Shown piece after piece: positions 56,781 to 64,000 of a stretch of DNA of 64,000 nucleotides (positions within the stretch are counted from its first letter, which is position 1; the number at the start of each line of letters is the position of its first letter). The notes under the pieces are model-generated. The model saw nothing but the letters and a program-made list of their open reading frames with translations. It had not been told where the DNA came from and did not search any database. The stretch lies in the NCBI RefSeq assembly GCF_039543385.1, contig NZ_BAABJQ010000020.1, positions 1 to 64,000 on the forward strand, in the 5' to 3' direction. Made by a program: the position numbers and the translations under genes. Source of the stretch: Rugosimonospora acidiphila. GTDB lineage: Bacteria > Actinomycetota > Actinomycetes > Mycobacteriales > Micromonosporaceae.

Positions 56781-59609
56781 TCAGCTCTGCGGGTAGCTGT
56801 AGTAGCCGCCGGCCAGGTCGACGATCAGATCGACCGCCGCCGGCCCGCCGTTGTAGAGGGTGATCGCGCCGTTGGAGGCCGGGGTGACGGCCATGTTCGC
56901 CACGGTCTGCCCGGCGGGATAGTCGAGGCTCGCCGTGACCGGGCGGGCCTTGCCGGTGGGGTACGCGGTGATGTATCCGGCCGCGGTGGCGTTGGTGGTG
57001 GTCAGGTTGACCTCGACGGAGGAGATCCCGGAGGACGCGGCGGCGCCGAAGTTGGCGGCGGTGGAGAGCACCAGTTGCTGATGGGGTTGCAGCTTCACGA
57101 TCTGGCCGTTGTTGCCCAGCCCGGATCGGGTGTCCAACAGCCGGGTGGGCTTCGACGGCAGGAACACCGAGGACTGGCCGCCCTGGTTGTAGTAGCCGAC
57201 GATGTCGGCGAGGAAGTTGGCCGTGCCGGGGCCGGAGTTGTAGAACACCAGCTTGCCGTCGGTCAGCGGCGCCACCACGAGGTTGGACGCGGTCTGCCCG
57301 GCCGCCCAGTCGATCGCGGAGACGCCGGGCCTGCTGCCACCGTCGTTGTAGACGGTCAGGAATCCCGCGGACCTGGTGTCCGTGGCCGCCACGCTCATGA
57401 CCACCGCGGCGGCGTCGGCCGGCACCCCGTTCGTGCCGGCGACCTGCACGGTCACCGACCCGGCCGCCGGGACCGGCCCCTGCGCACCGCCCACCGTGGT
57501 CCTGGTGTCCAGCAGCCGCACCGGCCCGTCGGGCTGGTACGTGTCCGACGCCTGGCCGTGAACCTGCGCTCCGAGGCTGTCCACGATCAGGTCGACCGGG
57601 CCGCTGCTGTGGTTGTAGAAGTCGACGATCCCGTTGCCGCCGGCCAGCGCGACGGTGTGGTTGGCGACCGTCTGCCCGGCCGCGTAGTCCACGCTCGAGG
57701 TGGTCGGCGCGGTGGTCCCGTCGGGGTACACGGCGATGTATCCGGCCGCCGTCGGGTTGGTGACGGTGACGTTGACCAGCGCGGCCTCCACCCCGGTCGC
57801 GCCGGCGGTGAGCTGATCGAGCGAGAGCTTCACCACGCCGCCCGCCGGCACGCTGTCCACGCCGCTGGTGCGGCTGTCGTACACCCGCCGAGGATCATTC
57901 GGCCCGGGCAGGAAGCCGTCGCCCACGACCAGGGTGTCGAGGTCGGAGGAACTGCGGCCGAACACGTCGGTCTGGCTGACCCGCGCGGTGTAGGCGCCGG
58001 CGTGCGCGTACTCGTACCGCGCGTTGGTGTTCGTCGTCACGGGATCGGTGAAGGTGCCGTCCCCGAAGTTCAGCGTGGTGTCGCGCAGCTCCCACGGATC
58101 CGAGTTCGCGAAATTGAACTGCGCGACGCCCGGCAGGATGTTGAGCTTGCCGGGCGGCTGCTCGTACAAGACCCGGGAATCGGTGAGCGTCACCAGCGGC
58201 GCCACGGTGGTGCCCGCGGTGACCTGGTGCGTCACGGTTTCCCGTGCGCCGCCGGGGTCGGTCGCCGTCGTCGTCTCGGTGTACTGGCCGGACGTGGAGT
58301 ACGTGTGGGTCACGGTGCCGCCCGAGGTGACCGGCACGCTGGCGCTGCCGTCGCCGAAGTCCACCGAGAAGCTGATCGGCTGGGACCAGCCGCTGGTCGC
58401 CGGCGAGGTGACCGTCACGCTCACGTCCACCGGCACGATCGCCTTGGGCTGCGCCGGCGTCATCGTGTCGGTCAGATGCATCGGGTCCTGCAGCTCGTAC
58501 GCGCCCCGGTCGGGCGCCGGCGAACCGGTGCCGGTGTCGTCCACCAGCGGGTCGTCCGTGCGCGGGATGCCGAGGATGTCCGCGGTCAGCTGGCCCGGTG
58601 CGTTCGCGTCCCCGGAGTCGATCAGGGTCGAGTGCTCGGCCGGTGCCTGGGCGGGCGGCAACTCGTCGAGTTCGGTGTCGTGCGCCCCCTGCCCGGTGGC
58701 CGCCGAGAACGCCGCCGACGTCTGGTAGTCCACGCCGCGCCAGATGTCGTCGTAGGTGAACCCGTGGTACGAGTTGTAGTCGGTGTGCACATGGCTCACG
58801 GACGGGCTGTCGACGATCAGCCCGCCGATATCGAACTCGCACCCGCTGGTGGGGTTGGGCTCGCCCGTGCCGACGGCGTTGTTCTCCAGGGTGCCGGACG
58901 AACTGGCGACACGGATGCCGGAGGTGCACGCGGTGGCGATGGTGTTGCCGGTGACCGCGGTGTTGACCGCCTCATCGAGCCACACCGCCTCCGGCGCATA
59001 GGAGACGATGCGGTTGGTGGTCACCGTCGCCTGGGAGCCGGCGACGACCTGGACGCCGACGCCGTACAGGCCGGTGATCTGGCTTCTCGACAGGGTCACG
59101 CCCGACGAGCCGCCGAAGATGCTCACCCCGATGTTGTTCGCGGTCGGGCTGGCCACGGACCCGACGGCCACCCGGTCCACCGTCACGTTCGAGGAAGCGA
59201 AGACCTGGATCCCAAACTTGCCGCTCGGCGTCGTGACGCCGAGGTTGGACAGGATGACGTCGTGCACGCTGGACAGCAGCAGCCCTCCGGCCACCGTGGG
59301 CCGGACCGCACCGTAGCTGGTGAAGGTGATGGGCGCCCCGGTGTTGCCGGAGTGCGTGATGGTCGCCGACCCGTACGGCACCGCACCGCCGATCGCGACG
59401 GTCTGGCCGGCCACCACCTCGTTCGCGGCGGCCTGGATCGAGCAGTACGGCAGTTGTTGGCTGCCGTCACCGGAGTCGTCGCACCGCAGCCCGGCGTTCA
59501 CGTAGAGGGTGTCGGGCGGCGCGGCGCTCGCCGACGCTGCCGGAATGACCAGGGCTCCGGCGGCCAACAGGATCGGGGCTAACGTCCCCAGGTGACGAGA
59601 CGGGCGCAC
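56781..59609 (-). CDS. Large secreted protein: beta-helix, PKD-like domains and triple C-terminal repeats
   Basis: 942 aa. A GTG start follows GAGGAG; the Sec signal ends near ASASA. A right-handed parallel beta-helix (about 31-270) has repeated N-T/V-T-V turns (SNVTVDRVAVGS, SGVTLSRSQI, NTAVTGNTI). Two PKD-like domains follow (SFSVDFGDGSASVPVTSGGTVTHTYSTSGQYTETTT and TTLNFGDGTFTDPV). Three copies of a beta domain of about 120 residues complete it, from about 575 to the end. Each has a pattern such as RLLDTR...VNVTVTNPTAAGYIAVYPDGTTAPTTSSVDYAAGQTVANHTV...VDLIVDSLGAQ. The triple domain is widespread in actinomycete exoproteins. Likely surface polysaccharide binding or lyase; no catalytic residues identified. 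Confidence 0.85.
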   Translation of the reverse strand: MRPSRHLGTLAPILLAAGALVIPAASASAAPPDTLYVNAGLRCDDSGDGSQQLPYCSIQAAANEVVAGQTVAIGGAVPYGSATITHSGNTGAPITFTSYGAVRPTVAGGLLLSSVHDVILSNLGVTTPSGKFGIQVFASSNVTVDRVAVGSVASPTANNIGVSIFGGSSGVTLSRSQITGLYGVGVQVVAGSQATVTTNRIVSYAPEAVWLDEAVNTAVTGNTIATACTSGIRVASSSGTLENNAVGTGEPNPTSGCEFDIGGLIVDSPSVSHVHTDYNSYHGFTYDDIWRGVDYQTSAAFSAATGQGAHDTELDELPPAQAPAEHSTLIDSGDANAPGQLTADILGIPRTDDPLVDDTGTGSPAPDRGAYELQDPMHLTDTMTPAQPKAIVPVDVSVTVTSPATSGWSQPISFSVDFGDGSASVPVTSGGTVTHTYSTSGQYTETTTATDPGGARETVTHQVTAGTTVAPLVTLTDSRVLYEQPPGKLNILPGVAQFNFANSDPWELRDTTLNFGDGTFTDPVTTNTNARYEYAHAGAYTARVSQTDVFGRSSSDLDTLVVGDGFLPGPNDPRRVYDSRTSGVDSVPAGGVVKLSLDQLTAGATGVEAALVNVTVTNPTAAGYIAVYPDGTTAPTTSSVDYAAGQTVANHTVALAGGNGIVDFYNHSSGPVDLIVDSLGAQVHGQASDTYQPDGPVRLLDTRTTVGGAQGPVPAAGSVTVQVAGTNGVPADAAAVVMSVAATDTRSAGFLTVYNDGGSRPGVSAIDWAAGQTASNLVVAPLTDGKLVFYNSGPGTANFLADIVGYYNQGGQSSVFLPSKPTRLLDTRSGLGNNGQIVKLQPHQQLVLSTAANFGAAASSGISSVEVNLTTTNATAAGYITAYPTGKARPVTASLDYPAGQTVANMAVTPASNGAITLYNGGPAAVDLIVDLAGGYYSYPQS

Positions 59610-59919
59610 GGCTTCTCCTCGGTCCGCTCCGAAGGGCGGCCGGATCCCCGTGATACCCGCTCGTTCCCCCCGTGCCGGCGAATGTTACCGGCATCGAAGT
59701 CTTACCGTTGCCCCCCGCGCACGCCGTGCCGGGCCCGCCGGCACCGCATCCGGAGGCACCAACCGTTCCGCACGGTTCGCGGGTGCGCGCGATCCGGATC
59801 TGCCACCGTAGACGTGTGTGTCCGGTCATGACCGCCGCCCCGCGCCGCTCCCGCCGGGCCCCGCCCAGCCACCGGCCCGGTGCCGGCGCCCGCGCTGCCG
59901 GTGACGGTGCGGCGGGTCG

Positions 59920-61128
59920 ATGAGGCCGGCACCCCCGGCGTCGGGCCTGCGGCGGCGCGATCCGGAGGCGCAACAGCGCGCGACGCTGCTGGAGTTGTTC
60001 TTCGATCTGGTCTTCGTCGGGGTGCTCGCGCTCACCTCGATGACGCTGGCCGGCGACCCGTCGTGGACGGGGGCCGCGAAGGCGATCCTGCCGCTCATGG
60101 CGGTGTGGTGGATCTGGACGGTCACCACGCTGTTGGCCGACTTCTACGACCCGCAGCAGCGGACCATCAAAATCCTGCTGGCCGGTATCATGCTGGGCAC
60201 CAGCCAGCTGGCGGTCACCGCGCCACACGCCTTCGCGGGTGGCGGGCTGGTCTTCGCCGCCACGTTCGTGGCCATCCACCTCGGCCGCGGCGTGCTGCTG
60301 ACCAGCGTGCAGTCCTATCGGAAGGACTACTCCGCCAGCCGGCGAACGCTGAGCTTCATGTCCTGGTTCGGCGCCTCGGCGGTGCCGTGGCTGGTCGGCG
60401 GGCTCGTCGACGAACGGGTGCGGTTCGCGCTGTGGGGCCTCGCGCTGGCCATTGACTACGTCGGTGGCGGGCTGCGCTACCCGACGCCGTGGCTCGGCCG
60501 GGTGCCGAAGGCGCAGTACGACCGGGCGGGCGAGCACCTGGGCGAGCGGTACCAGCAGTTCATGATCCTGGCCCTGGGCGACATGATCCTGGTCGGCATC
60601 CTGGTGTACGCCCGGGTGCCGCACGGCGGGGGGCACGCCGTGGCGGCGGTGCTGTCGTTCTTCGTGACCCTGCTCATGTACCAGATCTATGTGAACCGGG
60701 CCGGATCCATCCTCGAGCTGGTCACCGTTCACCGTCCCGGGCGGCACGCGCTGTGGGCGCCGTACACCCATGTGGTGATGATAATTGGCATCATCAGCAC
60801 CGCCGCCGGGTTCGAGCTGGTCATCCGACGACCGGGCGGCACCACGCCGCCCGGATGGGCCGGCATGATAATCGGAGGCCCGGCGCTGTTCATGATGGGG
60901 CGCATCACCTTCGAGTACGAGGTCTTCGGCCGATGGTCCTGGGCCCGGGTCGCCTTCCTGGCCGCCCTGGTCGCGACGGCACCCGTGGTGGTCTTCTTCG
61001 TCTCTCCCCTGCTCGCCGCGGCGATCTCCGCCGGAGCCCTGCTGGGCATCGCGATCACCGATCAGCTGCGCGTGCGGGCCAGGGCCAGCCACGCCACCAG
61101 CCACCGGCACGGCACACCCGACGCCTGA
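59920..61128 (+). CDS. LtrA family membrane protein
   Basis: 402 aa, low temperature requirement protein A family. The N-terminal family motif is RATLLELFFDLVFVGVL; about ten spans follow, with SYRKDYSASRRTLSFMSWF and GERYQQFMILALGDMILVGILVY typical of the family. Function is poorly known. Intact counterpart of the fragment at 42848. Start at ATG 59920 with weak RBS; the 310-base gap to the beta-helix gene start at 59609 shows only AT-poor intergenic sequence. The stop lies inside an 8-base tandem repeat tract. Confidence 0.85.
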   Translation: MRPAPPASGLRRRDPEAQQRATLLELFFDLVFVGVLALTSMTLAGDPSWTGAAKAILPLMAVWWIWTVTTLLADFYDPQQRTIKILLAGIMLGTSQLAVTAPHAFAGGGLVFAATFVAIHLGRGVLLTSVQSYRKDYSASRRTLSFMSWFGASAVPWLVGGLVDERVRFALWGLALAIDYVGGGLRYPTPWLGRVPKAQYDRAGEHLGERYQQFMILALGDMILVGILVYARVPHGGGHAVAAVLSFFVTLLMYQIYVNRAGSILELVTVHRPGRHALWAPYTHVVMIIGIISTAAGFELVIRRPGGTTPPGWAGMIIGGPALFMMGRITFEYEVFGRWSWARVAFLAALVATAPVVVFFVSPLLAAAISAGALLGIAITDQLRVRARASHATSHRHGTPDA

Positions 61129-61180
61129 CGCACTGACGCACTGACGCCTCGACGCACTGACGCCTCGACGCCTCGACGCC
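61120..61180. repeat. 8-base tandem repeat tract over the LtrA stop
   Basis: About 7.5 units alternating GACGCACT and GACGCCTC; the first unit has lost one base (61120-61126). The LtrA stop TGA (61126-61128) is inside. Length change would alter the C-terminus or its stop. Confidence 0.9.
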
Positions 61181-61208
61181 GATCCACCGGCGTCGCCGCG
61201 CCGCGAGG

Positions 61209-61241
61209 CTTCAATCTGCATTCAAGATCCATTCACCCGTC
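61209..61241. promoter_or_regulatory. PHO-box-like array of three 11-base direct repeats
   Basis: CTTCAATCTGC, ATTCAAGATCC and ATTCACCCGTC follow without gap, all with TTCA in the same register. The PhoP box of streptomycetes consists of 11-base direct repeat units starting GTTCA. Located 73 bases before a phospholipase C gene, a standard phosphate-starvation target. Confidence 0.75.
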
Positions 61242-61313
61242 TACCGCAATGTCCGCCATGAACGGTGATCAGGCTCAGGTTCGCACCATCGCTCGACCCT
61301 TGGAAGGATCTCG

Positions 61314-62807
61314 ATGAGCGACACCTCGGCAACCTCGGGTGGCGGCAGCGGCGTGACCCGCCGCCGGCTGCTCGGCTCCGCCGCCGCCGCGACCGGCGCC
61401 ACCGCCGCCTCGCTGGCCCTGCCCGTGAACGTTCGCAAGGCGCTGGCGAACCCACCCAAGAAGCGCGGCAGCCTCAAGGACATCGAACACGTGGTGCTCC
61501 TCATGCAGGAGAACCGCAGCTTCGACCACTACTTCGGCTCGCTGTCCGGCGTGCGCGGCTTTGAGGACCCGCACGCGATGCGGCTGGCGAACGGCCACCC
61601 CGTCTACTACCAGCCCGACCCGTCCAACCCCGACGGCTACCTGCTGCCGTACCGGCTCAACACCCGCATCAGCGCCGCCCAGGCCATCCCGTCGACCAGC
61701 CACGAGTGGGCCGTACAGCACGCGGCGTGGAACGGCGGCAAGATGGACAACTGGGTGCCGGCGCACATGGCCGCCGACGGCAAGAACGGGCCGTACATCA
61801 TGGGGTACCTGACCCGGGATGACATTCCGTTCCAGTACGCCCTGGCCGACGCGTTCACCCTCTGCGACTCGTACCACTGCTCGGTGATGGGCCCGACCGG
61901 CCCTAACCGTCACATGTGGATGGCCGGCACCATCGACCCCAACGGTGTGGCCGGCGGTCCGTCGCTGACCACCGACGCGCCCAACGGCGCGTACTCCTTC
62001 AAGACCTACCCCGAGCGGCTGACCGAGGCCGGCGTCAGCTGGAAGATCTACCACCAGCCCGGCGGCGTGACCGGCCTGGCCGCCATCCAGCACATCGCGC
62101 AGTACTTCAACGCCCAGCCCGGCACGCCCCTGTACGACCAGGGCATGGCGACCTCGCCGATCGGTCAGTTCGAGTACGACGCGCTCAACGACAAGCTGCC
62201 CACGGTCAGCTGGCTGCTACCCCCGTCGGGCTACGACGAGCACCCCGCCGGCCTGCCGGCCGCCGGCGCCACCTTCGTGGCCAGCAAGATCGATGCCATC
62301 GCGGCCAACCCGGATGTCTGGGCCAAGACCGTGTTCATCCTGTCCTACGACGAGAACGACGGGCTGTTCGACCACGTCCTGCCGCCCACCCCGCCGGCCG
62401 GCACGCCGGACGAGTTCGTGTTCAAGACGTCGGTGACCGGGGTGGACGGCGCCGGCCTGCCGACCGGACTCGGCTTCCGGGTGCCGTGCGTCATCGTCTC
62501 GCCCTGGACCGTCGGTGGCTACGTGGCCTCCGAGCTGTTCGACCACACCTCGCAGCTGCGGTTCCTGGAGCAGATCACCGGGGTGATGGAGACCAACATC
62601 AGCGACTGGCGCCGCCGGACCGTGGGCGACCTCACCTCGGCGTTCCGGTTCAACGACACGTCCAAGACCGTACCGACCCTGCCGGACACCACGGGCCAGT
62701 ACAACCTGGCCCAGTACGAGGTGGCCACGCTGCCGCCGCCGGTGGTGCCGACCACCCAGCAGAGCGTGCCGCACCAGGAGCCGGGCAAGCGGCCGAAGGT
62801 GAAGTGA
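61314..62807 (+). CDS. Tat-secreted phospholipase C / acid phosphatase (PLC family)
   Basis: 497 aa. The Tat signal TRRRLLGSAAAATGATAASLA is followed by the phosphoesterase family domain. Motifs: IEHVVLLMQENRSFDHYFGSLSGVRGF, CDSYHCSVMGPTGPNRHMWMAG, YDENDGLFDHVLPP (metal D/H) and RVPCVIVSPWTVGGYVASELFDHTS. Members cleave phosphatidylcholine and other phosphodiesters or act as acid phosphatases. GGAAGGA precedes the ATG. The PHO-like box upstream suggests induction by phosphate limitation. A 14-base terminator stem follows. Confidence 0.93.
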   Translation: MSDTSATSGGGSGVTRRRLLGSAAAATGATAASLALPVNVRKALANPPKKRGSLKDIEHVVLLMQENRSFDHYFGSLSGVRGFEDPHAMRLANGHPVYYQPDPSNPDGYLLPYRLNTRISAAQAIPSTSHEWAVQHAAWNGGKMDNWVPAHMAADGKNGPYIMGYLTRDDIPFQYALADAFTLCDSYHCSVMGPTGPNRHMWMAGTIDPNGVAGGPSLTTDAPNGAYSFKTYPERLTEAGVSWKIYHQPGGVTGLAAIQHIAQYFNAQPGTPLYDQGMATSPIGQFEYDALNDKLPTVSWLLPPSGYDEHPAGLPAAGATFVASKIDAIAANPDVWAKTVFILSYDENDGLFDHVLPPTPPAGTPDEFVFKTSVTGVDGAGLPTGLGFRVPCVIVSPWTVGGYVASELFDHTSQLRFLEQITGVMETNISDWRRRTVGDLTSAFRFNDTSKTVPTLPDTTGQYNLAQYEVATLPPPVVPTTQQSVPHQEPGKRPKVK

Positions 62808-62828
62808 TTTCCGCACCTCGCGCGTCAA

Positions 62829-62860
62829 CCGCGGGCCGGGCGTTCCCGCCCGGCCCGCGG
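62829..62860. terminator. Terminator hairpin after the phospholipase gene
   Basis: A perfect 14-base stem (62829-62842 with 62847-62860) and TTCC loop, 22 bases after the stop. Confidence 0.88.
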
Positions 62861-62914
62861 CCGTTGGCGTACCCTAAACATCTACGATCCTAGTTAAATG
62901 GCAGTCAGGCGTTG

Positions 62915-63319
62915 ATGGGCGGTGGAGCCGTGATCGATTTCCAGTTGGACATCCGTTCCGGCGTCCCGCCATACGTGCAACTGGTCCAGCAGGTGCGGCA
63001 CGCCCTGCGCCTCGGCCTGCTGTCCCCCGGCGACCAGCTGCCGACGGTCAAGGAGGTGGTGGCCAAGCTGGCCATCAACCCCAACACCGTGCTCAAGGCG
63101 TACCGCGAGCTGGAGCACGAGGGCCTGGTGTCGCCGCGGCCCGGCCTGGGTACGTTCGTGACCCGCAGCCTCGCCGACGACTCCCTGCCGGCGCACGAAC
63201 CCCTGCGGCGGGACCTGCTGCGCTGGCTCGACTCGGCACACCGGGCCGGCCTCGACGCGGAGAACATCGAGGCCCTGTTCATGACCACCTTCCGCGCCAC
63301 CGTTCGGGTGCCGCGGTGA
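62915..63319 (+). CDS. YtrA-subfamily GntR regulator
   Basis: About 134 aa from ATG 62915 (TTG 62912 and GTG 62930 also possible). HTH: PPYVQLVQQVRHALRLGLLSPGDQLPTVKEVVAKLAINPNTVLKAYRELEHEGLVSPRPGLGTFVTR, the canonical GntR/YtrA pattern with a short C-terminal helical tail instead of a large effector domain. Such regulators control adjacent ABC exporters; here the stop overlaps the start of an ABC ATPase gene (GTGA). Confidence 0.9.
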   Translation: MGGGAVIDFQLDIRSGVPPYVQLVQQVRHALRLGLLSPGDQLPTVKEVVAKLAINPNTVLKAYRELEHEGLVSPRPGLGTFVTRSLADDSLPAHEPLRRDLLRWLDSAHRAGLDAENIEALFMTTFRATVRVPR

Positions 63320-64000
63320 CGTTGGCGATCGAGGCCAGGCGCCTCGGCAGGTGCTACGGGCAGCGATGGGCGCTGACCGACTGCGACCTGCGCGTCCCGG
63401 CGGGACGGATCGTCGGCCTGGTCGGCCCGAACGGTGCCGGCAAGTCCACGCTGCTCAGCCTCGCGTGCGGGCTGATCGCGCCGACCACCGGCAGCATCAG
63501 CGTGTTGGGCAGCAGGCCGGCGGCCACCGCTGAGCAACTGGCCCGGGTCGGCTTCGTCGCCCAGGACACCCCGCTGTACGCGAACCTGTCCGTGGCCGAG
63601 CACCTCCGCCTCGGCGCCAAGCTCAACCCCCGGTGGGATCCCCGGTTGGCGCACGACCGCGTCCGCCGGATCGGGCTCGACCCCGGCCAGAAGGCGGGCC
63701 GGCTCTCCGGTGGCCAGCGCGCTCAGCTCGCCCTGACCCTCGCCGCCGCGAAGCGACCCGAGCTACTGATCTTCGACGAGCCGCTCGCCGCCCTGGACCC
63801 GCTGGCCCGCCGGACCTTCCTGCAGAGCCTGATGGAGTTCGTCGCCGAGTTGGCGGCCACCGTGGTGCTGTCCTCACATCTGGTCACCGACCTGGAGCGG
63901 GTCTGCGACTATCTGGTCGTCCTGGCCGGCGGGAGGGTGCAGGTGGCGGGCCTCGCCGAGGATCTCCTGGACACCCACCACCGCCTGATAGGGGGCCAGG
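63316..64000 (+). CDS. ABC transporter ATP-binding protein (partial, runs off the window)
   Basis: The GTG at 63316 overlaps the GntR stop; 228 codons are visible with no stop before the edge. Walker A is GPNGAGKST, the Q-loop is VAQDTPLY, the signature LSGGQRAQLALTLA, Walker B ELLIFDEPLAALDP, and the H-loop SSHLVTDLERVCDYLVVL. This is the exporter type found with YtrA-like regulators (bacitracin/lantibiotic-type or YtrB). The permease is expected beyond the window. Confidence 0.93.
   Translation, partial: MTLAIEARRLGRCYGQRWALTDCDLRVPAGRIVGLVGPNGAGKSTLLSLACGLIAPTTGSISVLGSRPAATAEQLARVGFVAQDTPLYANLSVAEHLRLGAKLNPRWDPRLAHDRVRRIGLDPGQKAGRLSGGQRAQLALTLAAAKRPELLIFDEPLAALDPLARRTFLQSLMEFVAELAATVVLSSHLVTDLERVCDYLVVLAGGRVQVAGLAEDLLDTHHRLIGGQ

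Overview
The window is very GC-rich DNA from an actinomycete. GTG starts are frequent, and there are Tat and Sec secreted polysaccharidases with CBM2 modules, IdeR-type and PHO-type boxes and LacI/GntR/TetR regulators. The gene set fits a filamentous soil plant-biomass degrader, perhaps a member of the Micromonosporaceae; that placement is inference. No rRNA, CRISPR array, transposase or phage structural gene was seen.

1-6.5 kb and 20.7-24.6 kb carry a plant cell-wall module: a Tat-secreted GH48-CBM2 cellulase behind a CebR/CelR-like operator, two paralogous GH10-CBM2 xylanases, and a LacI-family regulator divergent from the second xylanase. Five near-identical CCGAAA-n-TTTTCGG-type sites lie upstream of both xylanases and in the regulator promoter, which suggests one local regulon. 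A CE4 polysaccharide deacetylase follows. 10.8-20.7 kb is a peptidoglycan-sugar recovery locus: BadF-type amino-sugar kinase, RpiR/MurR-type regulator, secreted serine hydrolase, NamZ exo-muramidase, MurQ etherase, and an ABC importer lacking its ATPase.

24.7-34.6 kb holds a CopC/CopD-like membrane protein whose start region is covered by two iron boxes, a dienelactone hydrolase, and a predicted conflict system: a trypsin-NACHT-repeat protein divergent from a Trypco1-like small protein and a membrane protein. 34.9-41.1 kb has the fused remnants of an NmrA/AraC gene pair, then a GntR-controlled sugar-uptake operon (monooxygenase-fold protein, binding protein, TIM-barrel isomerase, two permeases, no ATPase).

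41.1-46.3 kb is the most unusual part. It has several decayed genes (hydrolase tail, glycosyltransferase without its own stop, LtrA fragment, frameshifted MFS transporter). Between them is a short unit made of a conserved uncharacterised protein gene, two tRNA-like RNAs whose 3' half precedes the 5' half (circularly permuted order), and a terminator. Each permuted RNA is enclosed by helices formed between its own flanks. This is the best candidate for an undescribed system.

46.5-64 kb contains a GT1 glycosyltransferase, an FAD monooxygenase with a TetR regulator, a FUSC-type membrane protein, a B12-radical SAM protein like hopanoid C-3 methylase, a TetR/MFS pair, a large beta-helix secreted protein, an intact LtrA, a Tat-secreted phospholipase C behind a PHO-like box, and a YtrA-type GntR coupled to an ABC ATPase that runs off the window. 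A dispersed hairpin repeat occurs three times in the window.
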